Shown here one piece after another: positions 16,387-25,071 of a stretch of DNA of 64,000 nucleotides. The notes under the pieces were generated by a model. It did no database searches, was not told the origin of the DNA, and saw only the letters and a list, made by a program, of their open reading frames with translations. The translations under genes and the position numbers were made by a program. This DNA is from DAIOEK01 sp963708715 (GTDB lineage: Bacteria > Chloroflexota > Anaerolineae > Anaerolineales > Anaerolineaceae), in contig CAVPSU010000001.1 of assembly GCA_963708715.1 (NCBI GenBank), positions 310,001 to 374,000 of the forward strand, written 5' to 3'. Within the stretch, counting starts at the first letter, position 1. Each line of letters starts with the position of its first letter.

Positions 16387-17469
16387 ATGGAAAAATCTGT
16401 CACCCAAAAACTGTCATTTCTCGATCGATTCCTCACTCTTTGGATCTTTCTCGCTATGGCTGTCGGGGTGGGTTTGGGATATCTCTTTCCGAAAGCGGTG
16501 GAAGCATTCAACGCTACTGTCTCGGTTGGTACAACCAATATTCCCATCGCCATTGGGTTAATTCTGATGATGTACCCGCCTTTAGCAAAGGTCCACTACG
16601 ATGAACTGGGAAGAGTATTCCGCAATTGGAAAGTGCTAGGCTTATCACTGTTACAGAACTGGATCATCGGACCGATCCTGATGTTTGTTCTTGCCATTAT
16701 TTTTCTTCGCGGTTATCCCGAGTATATGGCGGGGCTGATCCTCATCGGTCTCGCACGCTGCATCGCCATGGTGATCGTCTGGAACGAACTCGCCAAAGGC
16801 GATACCGAATACGCTGCTGGGTTGGTAGCCTTCAATAGTATTTTCCAGGTCCTTTTCTACAGCCTATATGCATATATCTTTATCACCTTGTTGCCGACAC
16901 TTTTTGGAATGAAAGGTGCGGTTGTCCAGATCACCATCGGGGAGATCGCCAAATCCGTCTTCATCTACCTGGGTATCCCCTTTATTGCAGGATTCATCAC
17001 CAATCGGGTGCTAATCCGCTTTAAGGGGAAAGGATGGTACTACAAAACCTTTATACCCAAGATAGCACCCATCACCCTGATCGCGTTGTTCTTCACCATT
17101 CTGGTCATGTTCAGCTTGAAAGGTAACCTGATCGTCACAATCCCTATGGATGTGGTTCGGATCGCCATACCGCTCCTGATTTATTTTGTGGTTATGTTCC
17201 TGGTCAGCTTCCTGATGGGGAAGGCAGTCGGCGCCGATTACAAACAAACCACAACATTGTCGTTTACTGCTGCCAGTAACAATTTCGAACTGGCAATCGC
17301 GGTGGCTGTTGCCGTCTTCGGGTTGAATTCAGGACAGGCATTCGCCGCTGTAATTGGTCCGCTGGTGGAAGTGCCGGTGATGATCGGATTGGTGAATGTG
17401 GCATTTTGGCTACAAAAGAGGTTATTCAAAGGGAAAATGATCGCTGGTATGGATAACCTCGAAATTTGA
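16387..17469 (+). CDS. acr3: Arsenite efflux permease, ACR3 family
   Basis: Exports As(OH)3 using the membrane potential or proton gradient. The 360-aa product has about ten membrane segments and the family-defining sequence GLARCIAMVIVWNELAKGD, with the essential cysteine at C125 and a conserved glutamate at E134. TAASNNFELAIAVAVAVFG near the C-terminus is also typical. The start at 16387 has TTGGAG upstream; an earlier in-frame ATG at 16324 lies inside arsR. It is in one unit with arsR, 20 bp apart. Length and topology are normal. Confidence 0.94.
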   Translation: MEKSVTQKLSFLDRFLTLWIFLAMAVGVGLGYLFPKAVEAFNATVSVGTTNIPIAIGLILMMYPPLAKVHYDELGRVFRNWKVLGLSLLQNWIIGPILMFVLAIIFLRGYPEYMAGLILIGLARCIAMVIVWNELAKGDTEYAAGLVAFNSIFQVLFYSLYAYIFITLLPTLFGMKGAVVQITIGEIAKSVFIYLGIPFIAGFITNRVLIRFKGKGWYYKTFIPKIAPITLIALFFTILVMFSLKGNLIVTIPMDVVRIAIPLLIYFVVMFLVSFLMGKAVGADYKQTTTLSFTAASNNFELAIAVAVAVFGLNSGQAFAAVIGPLVEVPVMIGLVNVAFWLQKRLFKGKMIAGMDNLEI

Positions 17470-17613
17470 TAGGGAACCGGATGGATGATTTTTCCATTAA
17501 AAATAATCTACTTCCGGGTACACAAGTTATCTTGACCTTAACTAATGAATTCAAGCCTTACAAATTAGCACCTTATCGATAAAGAACAACTTCCATTCAA
17601 TTTAGGAGAACCA

Positions 17614-19155
17614 ATGTTTAATCCGAACCCATCATCTAGCTATTTTGAACAGATCGCCACCAAATGGGATTCCCTGCAAGCGGGTTATTTTACCGAAGGT
17701 GTGAGGGAAGCCGCGATAGGAAAAGCATACTTGCGGGCTGAAATGGTCGTCGCGGACGTTGGCTGCGGGACAGGTTTCATGACTGCAGGTCTGGCGCCAT
17801 TAGTTCAGCAGGTACATCTGCTGGATGGATCACCTGCCATGCTACAGGTAGCCAGAAAGAAACTGGCAGAGTTTGGTAACCTGATTTTCCACCAAACCGA
17901 TGGGGCAAATTTACCCCTGCCTGACTCGAGTGTGGATGTCGTCTTTGCCAATATGTATTTACACCATTGTCCAGACCCATCGGCTGCAATCAGAGAGATG
18001 GTACGGATTCTTAAGCCGGCTGGACGATTGATCATCACCGATATGGAACCACACGACCATACCTGGATGAAGGAAGAGATGTCAGATGTGTGGATGGGCT
18101 TTTCCCATGCTCAATTGAAATCCTGGTATCGTGAAGCCGACCTGGTTAATGTGATGATCCAATCCACCAACCAAACCTGTTGTGCAGACAGCCCGGATAT
18201 CTCAACCCGGGAAGAAAAAGCCACAATAGGCATCCTCATTGCCGCCGGTACCCGGAGGATGGCTGTGCGTGAGATAGTCCAGGGAGCTTATGGCGCTCGA
18301 GCGGAGCTGGGTGGCGATTGCTGTGGCAGTAATCCGGATAACGCAATCCTGTATAAAGCCACTTGCTGCGGCGGTTCATCGGAAGTCGTGGAAGAATCAT
18401 CCAAACCGAATGGAAGTTCCTGCTGCCAGAATGATTCCTATCTTCCGACTGAAGGTGTAACCTTCTCGACAGATTATGATTCCGCTGAGAGATCATCCGT
18501 TCCACCGGAAGCGGAAGAAATATCGCTGGGTTGTGGTAATCCAACGGCTCTAGCGAATCTCAAACCGGGAGAAGTTGTCCTGGATATTGGCAGCGGTGGC
18601 GGGATGGATTCATTCCTGGCTGCCTCCCGGGTTGGACAGGTAGGGCATGTGATCGGCATCGATATGACTCCTGCCATGGTGACCCGGGCAAAGGCGACCG
18701 CAGAGAAATCCAAGATCAGGAATGTCGAATTTAGACTTGGGCAAGCCGAATCGCTCCCGGTGGATGACAACAGTATCGATGTGATCTTATCCAACTGCGT
18801 GATCAACCTTTGCGAAGACAAAGGGTTGGTTTTTCAGGAAGCATTCCGGGTACTAAAACCGGGCGGCAGGCTGGAAGTCAGCGATATGGTAACCGACAAA
18901 GCATTCTCTGCCCAGGCTCAAGCTAATTCTGGCGAATGGACCGGTTGCGTATCAGGTGCTCTGCCGGAGACGGAATACCTTGATCTGATCGAAGAGGCAG
19001 GTTTTACAAGGATCAGATCCCGCCGTAGTTCGAGCGCTGGATTGGTGGAGGATGTACATGTATACAGCACCACTGTATCGGCGGTTAAATCGGGTAGAAG
19101 AACAAACCTTGAAACAAGTTCCAGCTGCGGATGCGGTACTGGGTGTTGCAACTAA
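17614..19155 (+). CDS. arsM: Arsenite methyltransferase ArsM fused to a second SAM methyltransferase domain
   Basis: The 513-aa protein has two class I methyltransferase domains. Residues 1-215 form a ubiE-type domain (ADVGCGTGFMTAGLAPL about 48-63, LPLPDSSVDVVFANMYLHH). From residue 217 the ArsM part starts (VREIVQGAYGARAEL), with cysteine pairs at 236-237, 251-252 and 270-271, the VLDIGSGGGMDSFL SAM motif at 322-335, LSNCVINL (C395) and EWTGCVSGAL (C444). These two cysteines match the arsenic-binding residues of ArsM, which methylates As(III) to mono- and dimethyl forms. The tail ends in a cysteine cluster (SCGCGTGCCN). AGGAG precedes the ATG. The 144-bp gap after acr3 has no clear terminator. 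Confidence 0.9.
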   Translation: MFNPNPSSSYFEQIATKWDSLQAGYFTEGVREAAIGKAYLRAEMVVADVGCGTGFMTAGLAPLVQQVHLLDGSPAMLQVARKKLAEFGNLIFHQTDGANLPLPDSSVDVVFANMYLHHCPDPSAAIREMVRILKPAGRLIITDMEPHDHTWMKEEMSDVWMGFSHAQLKSWYREADLVNVMIQSTNQTCCADSPDISTREEKATIGILIAAGTRRMAVREIVQGAYGARAELGGDCCGSNPDNAILYKATCCGGSSEVVEESSKPNGSSCCQNDSYLPTEGVTFSTDYDSAERSSVPPEAEEISLGCGNPTALANLKPGEVVLDIGSGGGMDSFLAASRVGQVGHVIGIDMTPAMVTRAKATAEKSKIRNVEFRLGQAESLPVDDNSIDVILSNCVINLCEDKGLVFQEAFRVLKPGGRLEVSDMVTDKAFSAQAQANSGEWTGCVSGALPETEYLDLIEEAGFTRIRSRRSSSAGLVEDVHVYSTTVSAVKSGRRTNLETSSSCGCGTGCCN

Positions 19156-19189
19156 AAATCAGATCTTACCAATTTCAAGTTACTTAGAC

Positions 19190-19220
19190 GAACTCCGAAT
19201 CCAAAAAGGATTCGGAGTTC
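19190..19220 (+). terminator. Terminator of the arsenic operon
   Basis: A perfect 13-bp stem GAACTCCGAATCC / GGATTCGGAGTTC with an AAAAA loop, 34 bp after the arsM stop. It may also serve the convergent minus-strand transporter. Confidence 0.85.
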
Positions 19221-19265
19221 TATTCATCGTAATCCTATACCAAAAAACATGTGGCTATCTTTATC

Positions 19266-19688
19266 CTAGATCACCAGGATAATAATCCCTCCGACCGTCA
19301 TTAACATTCCAATGACGGTTTTGGCGGTTAATGGATCATGAGAGAAGATCAAGCCCATGATTGCGCCAAATAATGGAGAAGTGAACGCGATCGGCATCAC
19401 CTGGGTGAGCGGGGCGCCTTTCAGAGCGATATAAAAGCATAACATTCCCAACGCACCTGCCACCACGCCGCCGCCGATGATCATGTAGAGGAGAGCTTTT
19501 GTCCCTGCCTGCGGGATGGTCTTCCACTGTGGGAAACTCACCGCAGCCAGGATGATGAAAGCCACAACGGTGCGGATGGTGATCCCCACCTGCGGTGACA
19601 AGTTCCCCAGATGCAATCCCTTCTTTTCGAAATACCCACCTACACCCCAGGCGATGGCAGTCAACAAAGCGAATATCTGTGGTTTCAT
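19266..19688 (-). CDS. Half-size EamA/DMT-family transporter
   Basis: The 140-aa membrane protein has about five hydrophobic segments and one EamA-type repeat (ALLTAIAWGVGGYFEKKGL at the start, GMLCFYIALKGAPLTQVMPI, ending GMLMTVGGIIILVI). Half-size members of the drug/metabolite transporter superfamily work as dimers or oligomers; the substrate is unknown. GAGGAAAACTG precedes the ATG. It lies 50 bp downstream of the class III aminotransferase on the same strand, so it may export or import a compound linked to that enzyme. Confidence 0.82.
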   Translation of the reverse strand: MKPQIFALLTAIAWGVGGYFEKKGLHLGNLSPQVGITIRTVVAFIILAAVSFPQWKTIPQAGTKALLYMIIGGGVVAGALGMLCFYIALKGAPLTQVMPIAFTSPLFGAIMGLIFSHDPLTAKTVIGMLMTVGGIIILVI

Positions 19689-19738
19689 CAGTTTTCCTCA
19701 AAGAAATGATCGATATTTATATGGCTATGCGCAGTAGG

Positions 19739-21094
19739 TTAATCGGCCAGAATGGCGTGAACAATCTCGCGAAACACCGTTGTATGATAATCAACATCCG
19801 TTTTTGTGGTGGCAGGCGACATCAACGACATATTATGGAAAGGCGTCATCAAAATCCCACGATTTAAATTGGCAAGGTGCATATACCGGTCAAGGTCAAA
19901 ATCGACCGCAGCCTCGGCATCTCCCCCATTTCGGGGAGTTTGTTCACAGAACCAGTATTCGGCGCGGGCACCCAACCGGTTTACCACCCATGGTAACCCA
20001 AACTCATCGATTGCTTTTTGGACCTGTCTTGCCCACTCTTCGGCAAGAGGGATCATCCGGCTGAATGCTTCCTCCGTGAGGACATTGGATAATGTCGCTT
20101 TCACCGCAGCCAGCGATAAAGCATTCCCTGCCAGTGTACCGCCAATACCACCCACATCTGCCTCATCGATCGTGGTGGTCTCGCCGATCCTGTCAGCCAC
20201 TTCCTGAGTAAACCCATATACGCCTACTGGAATTCCACTGCCTATTGGTTTACCAATGGTCAACATATCAGGCTTGAGATCATAGGCTTTGGTGTATCCA
20301 CCTGGTCCGGTGCAGATGGTATGGGTTTCATCGATGATCAATAAAGTGCCAAATTTGCTGGTTAACGCGCGTAGAGCATCCAGGTAGCCTGGATCAGGAT
20401 GGATAATGCCGATATTGGTCATCACCGGTTCAGCCAGCACGCAGGCGATATCTTCTGGCGCCAGTGCAGATTCCAGGGCAGCCAGATTATTCCATTCGAT
20501 CACACGAGTAGTCGTCGCCGGGTTGACCTGTGGACCAACAGAGCCAGGTCTCGGTCCAGGGACTCCATTATTAAGGGTGCAGAAAGTCTCATCGACGGTT
20601 CCATGGTAACAGTAGTTATAAACCAGCACATACGGTCGTCCGGTAATATGACGCGCAATACGCAAAGCAAAACGGTTGGCATCAGTTGCGGTCAGAGTGG
20701 TTTGCCAATACTTTAAACCGAACCGGCGTTGCATCTCCTCGCCCACCCAGATCGAATCTTCGGTGGGAAGCATGTAGGTAATACCTTTATCGAGCTGCTC
20801 CTTGATCAGTGATATGGAGCTGTCCGGAGAGTGTCCGGTCATCGCACCGGTATCTCCCAGGCAGAAATCCACATACTCATGTCCATCGACACAGGTAAAA
20901 TGAGCTCCCTTTGCCGATTTTACAAATAATGGAAATCCGCCAGCCCATCGCACCATCCAATTCATCGGGACGCCAGCCAGTAAACTCGCCTGAGCTCTTT
21001 CATATAAAGCATAGGATTTTGGATGACGGTCTTTGTATATCTTCAATTCACGGTCAAGGCATATCTTGAGCATGTTGCGGTCAATTGTGGCCAT
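19739..21094 (-). CDS. Class III PLP-dependent aminotransferase (glutamate-1-semialdehyde aminomutase-like)
   Basis: The 451-aa enzyme has the fold-type I class III layout: GGFPLFVKSAKGAHFTCVDG at the N-terminus, the LIIDETHTICTGPGG segment with the PLP-contacting aspartate D255, and the PLP lysine at about K282 in MLTIGKPIGSGIPVG. It is closest to HemL-like proteins, but the loop around TATDANRFALRIARHITGR differs from true HemL and no heme genes surround it. I therefore call it an aminotransferase of unknown substrate. AGGAGGG lies 10 nt before the ATG. The pairing with a small DMT transporter suggests amino-acid or amine metabolism. Confidence 0.85.
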   Translation of the reverse strand: MATIDRNMLKICLDRELKIYKDRHPKSYALYERAQASLLAGVPMNWMVRWAGGFPLFVKSAKGAHFTCVDGHEYVDFCLGDTGAMTGHSPDSSISLIKEQLDKGITYMLPTEDSIWVGEEMQRRFGLKYWQTTLTATDANRFALRIARHITGRPYVLVYNYCYHGTVDETFCTLNNGVPGPRPGSVGPQVNPATTTRVIEWNNLAALESALAPEDIACVLAEPVMTNIGIIHPDPGYLDALRALTSKFGTLLIIDETHTICTGPGGYTKAYDLKPDMLTIGKPIGSGIPVGVYGFTQEVADRIGETTTIDEADVGGIGGTLAGNALSLAAVKATLSNVLTEEAFSRMIPLAEEWARQVQKAIDEFGLPWVVNRLGARAEYWFCEQTPRNGGDAEAAVDFDLDRYMHLANLNRGILMTPFHNMSLMSPATTKTDVDYHTTVFREIVHAILAD

Positions 21095-21257
21095 ACAGCT
21101 TCAACCCTCCTGATCGAATTTGATAGATTTGGATGGGTTAATTATATGCAAGATCAATGACAAGAAAACCCACACTCAAAGACCGAATCACTGGCTGAGA
21201 CCTCTCAGTTAATTTGCCCGGTTAATAATCTCGTAATAAGTTGGTGGGTAAAAACAC

Positions 21258-21286
21258 TTGTATTGTGTTAAAATAGTGGCTATAAT
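21258..21286 (+). promoter_or_regulatory. Promoter of the dcw cluster
   Basis: TTGTAT (21258-21263), a 17-nt spacer and TATAAT (21281-21286), about 85 bp before mraZ. The MraZ-type boxes begin inside it. Confidence 0.75.
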
Positions 21287-21320
21287 GTGGTAGAAAGTGG
21301 TAATAAGTGGGTAGATGTGG
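21276..21320 (+). promoter_or_regulatory. MraZ operator: five GTGG boxes
   Basis: GTGG occurs at 21276, 21287, 21297, 21307 and 21317, spaced 11, 10, 10 and 10 bp, one helical turn each. MraZ is known to bind arrays of short G-rich direct repeats at this spacing in its own promoter, so autoregulation of the cluster is likely. Confidence 0.8.
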
Positions 21321-21321
21321 G

Positions 21322-21343
21322 ACGCCGGTAAAATTTCCGGCGT
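21322..21343 (+). promoter_or_regulatory. Hairpin in the mraZ leader
   Basis: ACGCCGG (21322-21328) and CCGGCGT (21337-21343) form a 7-bp stem with an 8-nt loop, 27 bp before the ATG. No T-run follows, so a role in mRNA stability or translation is more likely than termination. Confidence 0.5.
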
Positions 21344-21370
21344 TCGATCTTAATAAGGACAATAGAACAT

Positions 21371-21808
21371 ATGTTCCTGGGCAGATACGCTCACTCATTC
21401 GACGATAAAGGACGCATCGCGGTACCCACCCGGTTTCGCGATCTCCTCAACGATGGTGCGTATCTTACCCAGGGATTCGACAAGAACTTGATGATCTGGC
21501 GGGTTGTCGACTTCGAAAAGATCTATGAGCAGGTCAACAACATGAGCATTACAGATCCGAACGCCCGCCTGCTCAAACGATTGATATTTGCCAATGCGGT
21601 GCATGTGGATGTAGACAAGGTGGGAAGAATACTTGTTCCACAATACTTACGGGATGCCGTCGACCTTTCTGGCAGTGCTGTCATTGTCGGGGTCGGAGAT
21701 TATTTTGAGATCTGGTCTCCCACACTCTGGGAAACGCAAAACAGCCAGATACAGGACAGTGAAACAAACACCCAACGCTTTGCAGCGCTGAACCTTTCGG
21801 CTAAATAA
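21371..21808 (+). CDS. mraZ: Transcriptional regulator MraZ
   Basis: MraZ is an AbrB-fold DNA-binding protein that forms ring-shaped oligomers and regulates the dcw cluster. The 145-aa product has the standard start MFLGRYAHSFDDKGRIAVPT and the two-domain repeat, with the second half at GRILVPQYLRDAVDLSGSAV. The tail after residue 125 is variable. It is the first gene of the cluster and lies just behind five GTGG boxes that fit MraZ operators. The gap to rsmH is 2 bp. Confidence 0.95.
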   Translation: MFLGRYAHSFDDKGRIAVPTRFRDLLNDGAYLTQGFDKNLMIWRVVDFEKIYEQVNNMSITDPNARLLKRLIFANAVHVDVDKVGRILVPQYLRDAVDLSGSAVIVGVGDYFEIWSPTLWETQNSQIQDSETNTQRFAALNLSAK

Positions 21809-21810
21809 TC

Positions 21811-22752
21811 ATGGCAAACCAGGTGAACGACTCCAAACAGCCACACCTGCCCGTACTTTACCAAGAAGTAATTCAATATCTCAGCCCAGCCACACCAGGG
21901 AAGTTCGTTGATGGAACGGTCGGAGCCGGTGGGCATGCGTATGGGATGCTTTCGACCTTCGGATCAGGCAATGAGCTGCTTGGAATAGATCTTGATCCGG
22001 TCGCACTCGAACATGCCAGCGCCCGCCTGCTATCCTTTGGAAAATCGGTTCAACTTCATCAAGGTAGTTATGCAGACATTTCTGACCATCTACATCGAAT
22101 CGGGTGGTTGAAAGTACGTGGAATTCTGCTCGATCTGGGCGTTTCGTCGATGCAGTTGGATATGCCCGAGAAGGGTTTTTCCTTCCGGGCAGATGCACCC
22201 CTCGACATGCGTTTCAATCCCTCGGCTCCTCTCACAGGAGCCGATCTCCTTAACGGATCGGATGAATCGGAAATTTCCCGCATTCTATGGGAGTATGGCG
22301 AGGAAAGACAGGCAAGACGACTGGCAAAAGCCATCGTGGCTCGGCGACCGGTGGATACAACCAGCCAATTGGTTTCGATCATTGAGAAAACAATTGGATA
22401 TCACCGAGGCGGAATCCACCCGGCAACCCGGACATTTCAGGCAATCCGGATCGCTGTTAATGATGAATTGGGTAATCTGGAAGCATTTCTGCCAAAGGCT
22501 GTGGATGCGCTGGAATCAGGTGGACGATTGGCGATCATCTCCTTTCATTCGCTGGAAGATCGGATCGTAAAACATTACTTTCAACGTGAGAGCAAGGATT
22601 GCATCGAGTCGCCTCTGCCCATCGTTTGTACTTGCGGACACAAAGCAACGGTAAAGATCATCACCCGTCACCCTGTGGAAGCGAGCGATGAGGAGAAGAG
22701 CAACAACCCGCGATCACGCAGCGCAAAACTGAGAGTTGCAGAGCGGTTATGA
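21811..22752 (+). CDS. rsmH: 16S rRNA (cytosine-1402-N4) methyltransferase
   Basis: RsmH (MraW) methylates N4 of C1402 in 16S rRNA near the decoding site. The 313-aa product has HLPVLYQEVIQYLSP, the SAM motif DGTVGAGGHAYGML, GILLDLGVSSMQLDMPEKGFSFR and the C-terminal FHSLEDRIVKHYFQ, all family signatures. Length is normal. It follows mraZ by 2 bp, the conserved mraZ-rsmH order. Confidence 0.96.
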   Translation: MANQVNDSKQPHLPVLYQEVIQYLSPATPGKFVDGTVGAGGHAYGMLSTFGSGNELLGIDLDPVALEHASARLLSFGKSVQLHQGSYADISDHLHRIGWLKVRGILLDLGVSSMQLDMPEKGFSFRADAPLDMRFNPSAPLTGADLLNGSDESEISRILWEYGEERQARRLAKAIVARRPVDTTSQLVSIIEKTIGYHRGGIHPATRTFQAIRIAVNDELGNLEAFLPKAVDALESGGRLAIISFHSLEDRIVKHYFQRESKDCIESPLPIVCTCGHKATVKIITRHPVEASDEEKSNNPRSRSAKLRVAERL

Positions 22753-22777
22753 GATGGCATGAGATTTGCAAACTGTT

Positions 22778-23257
22778 ATGGTTACGATGATGAAAAATAG
22801 ATTGATACAAGCCTACAAGTTAGTCCCCTGGAGAAGCCAAATGCAATGGTTGGGATTGGCATTCCTGGTCGTCGTTGCCATTTCGTTGATCGCCTGGCTA
22901 TATTTATCAATTTCAGCGAAAGCCAGCATCTCCGGCCGCCAAATCCAGGAATACCAGAGCATTAAGACGAAAGCGGAACAAAATATCGCTGCCCTCGAGA
23001 CGGATCTTGCAAATATCACATCCTCGGTAGAGATGGCGAAACGCGCTAAACGGTTGGGTTTCAAGGAAATGTCCCCGGATGGATTTGAGTATATGGTCAT
23101 CCCTGGCTACGGGGGGAAACAGTCTGCCATTCTCGCACCTGAAAAGTTGACACCGGATCTACATCAGGATGTCGTAACGACCGAATTTACGCAGTCTCTC
23201 TGGGATTGGGTCTATCTCAGCTATGTCGAACCATCATTGAACCGGCGGACACCATGA
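22778..23257 (+). CDS. FtsL-like cell division protein
   Basis: The 159-aa bitopic protein has a short cytoplasmic N-terminus, one membrane segment at about residues 25-46 (WLGLAFLVVVAISLIAWLYL) and a helical extracytoplasmic part with coiled-coil character (residues 50-90). FtsL stabilises the FtsQ/DivIB-FtsL-DivIC complex. Sequence identity among FtsL proteins is low, so the call rests on topology and its place between rsmH and ftsI. The exact start is uncertain: a TTG at 22766 and ATGs at 22778, 22787 and 22790 are possible and none has a clear Shine-Dalgarno site. It overlaps ftsI by ATGA. Confidence 0.75.
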   Translation: MVTMMKNRLIQAYKLVPWRSQMQWLGLAFLVVVAISLIAWLYLSISAKASISGRQIQEYQSIKTKAEQNIAALETDLANITSSVEMAKRAKRLGFKEMSPDGFEYMVIPGYGGKQSAILAPEKLTPDLHQDVVTTEFTQSLWDWVYLSYVEPSLNRRTP

Positions 23258-25062
23258 AGACACCGCATTATTCCCGCTTTCTCTTATTAGGAACGGCCTT
23301 ATCCCTGGTCGGTTTTCTCATTATTGCGCAGATGGTCCATATCCAGACCAGCAAACAGGCCAAAGCTGTGACTGACTTTGGTAAAGAATGGGCTTTCGTG
23401 CCAAAAACCATTTTTCCGGAACGGGGCAAGATATATGACCGTTTTGGAAGCTTATTGGTTGGCAATACACTCAAATACGAGATCGGGTTAAATCTCGCAG
23501 ATGTGAGTGACCCGGAAACTATCGCCCGTGCCCTCGAGACCATTCTTGGTTTGGAGTACCAGGCTACCCTTGAAAAAGCGCAAACCCCTGGTTCTGAGAC
23601 TGCTGCCTACGTTTTGTTGAAAGATTTCGTCCCGTCGGAAAAAGCGCAGGAGATCCGTCAACTGATGGAATCATACCAGCGTATGGCGGAACAGCCCGAC
23701 AAGAAAGACAAGTTTTCACCCAATTTGGATGGCATCATCCTGACTCCCCACTTGCAACGAAGTTATCCCGAAGGAAACCTAGCCTCCAATATCCTCGGAT
23801 TCTATACCCTCAATACCAGTCAGCCCAGCCGCACTCCTGACCGGCATGAAATACGTATCGGCGATGGCTTCTTCGGTATCGAAGAGAAATTCAACGATAT
23901 CCTGGCGGGTACCCCGGTGGATGTCCAGGTTCCTTTGGACCCGAACCTCGTAGATCAGATCCCACAGGTTCCTCCTGGTGGTGACATCATCCTGACTATT
24001 GACCGAGAAATCCAAAGCAGTATGGAAAAGGTCATTGACAATTCCGTCAAATCTTCGGGTGCTGTTTCCGGCACTTTGATTGTTCTAGATCCCAAAACAG
24101 GTGAATTGATCGCAATGGCGACCTCGCCCAGGTTGGATCCAAATGAGTACTGGAAAATCGGCAAGATATTCGACAACGCCGCCTTCTATAACCGGGCTGT
24201 ATCCACTACATACGAGCCAGGGTCTGTTTTTAAGGTACTGACCATGGCAACAGCGTTGGATGCCGGTGTTGTCACCCCCGAAACACCTTTCCTTGATACC
24301 GGCGAGTTCGAGATCGGTGGAGCGATCATCCGCAACTGGGATGGAAACGCCTGGGGCGAACAAAACATGATCGGGTGCATGCAACACTCCCTGAATGTCT
24401 GCCTCTCTTGGATAGCCAAACAGACAGGACCAAAAACTTTTTACGAGTACATGGAGAAATTCGGTATCGGTCATCTGACCGGGATCGATCTGGCAGGTGA
24501 AGCTGTCTTTCCCCTGCGCCTTCCTGGAGATAGTAATTGGTACGATGTAGACCTGGCAACCAATTCATTCGGACAAGGATTGGCAGTCACCCCCATCCAG
24601 TTAGCCTCCGCGGTAACTGCAGCAGCTAATGGTGGCAAGATCATGGCTCCGCATATCGTCAAATCGGTCATCAGTAATGGACGGCAGTACAACACGAGTA
24701 TTCAGGTTCTGTCTCAACCAATTAGCGAGCAAACGGCTCACACATTGACCGAAATGCTTGCCGTATCTCTTGAGGATAAATCATCGGATGCTTTGATCGA
24801 AGGATATCGAGTTGCCGGAAAAACCGGCACAGCAGAAATTCCGACACCCTGGGGTTACTCATTGGGACAAACCAATGCCTCCTTCGTCGGTTGGGGACCT
24901 ACAGATGACCCCCGATTCCTCGTTTATGTCTGGCTCGAAAAACCAAAGACCAGTATCTGGGGTTCCATCGTAGCGGCACCTGTTTTCCGTGACGCGGTAA
25001 GTGAGCTTGTAGTTTTAATGAATATCCCGCCAGATGATGTGCGGGCAAAAATAATTAATTAA
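23254..25062 (+). CDS. ftsI: Division transpeptidase FtsI / PBP
   Basis: Class B penicillin-binding protein that cross-links septal peptidoglycan. The 602-aa product has an N-terminal membrane anchor (residues 8-28), a pedestal domain (FPERGKIYDRFGSLLVGNT) and a transpeptidase domain with the nucleophile S324 in EPGSVFK, the SLN motif in MQHSLNVCLSW, and AGKTGTAEIPTPWG. There are no PASTA domains, unlike many Gram-positive division PBPs. The start at 23254 overlaps the ftsL-like stop by ATGA; the longer frame from 23206 lies within the upstream gene and is rejected. Confidence 0.94.
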   Translation: MKTPHYSRFLLLGTALSLVGFLIIAQMVHIQTSKQAKAVTDFGKEWAFVPKTIFPERGKIYDRFGSLLVGNTLKYEIGLNLADVSDPETIARALETILGLEYQATLEKAQTPGSETAAYVLLKDFVPSEKAQEIRQLMESYQRMAEQPDKKDKFSPNLDGIILTPHLQRSYPEGNLASNILGFYTLNTSQPSRTPDRHEIRIGDGFFGIEEKFNDILAGTPVDVQVPLDPNLVDQIPQVPPGGDIILTIDREIQSSMEKVIDNSVKSSGAVSGTLIVLDPKTGELIAMATSPRLDPNEYWKIGKIFDNAAFYNRAVSTTYEPGSVFKVLTMATALDAGVVTPETPFLDTGEFEIGGAIIRNWDGNAWGEQNMIGCMQHSLNVCLSWIAKQTGPKTFYEYMEKFGIGHLTGIDLAGEAVFPLRLPGDSNWYDVDLATNSFGQGLAVTPIQLASAVTAAANGGKIMAPHIVKSVISNGRQYNTSIQVLSQPISEQTAHTLTEMLAVSLEDKSSDALIEGYRVAGKTGTAEIPTPWGYSLGQTNASFVGWGPTDDPRFLVYVWLEKPKTSIWGSIVAAPVFRDAVSELVVLMNIPPDDVRAKIIN

Positions 25063-25071
25063 GGGACACAA

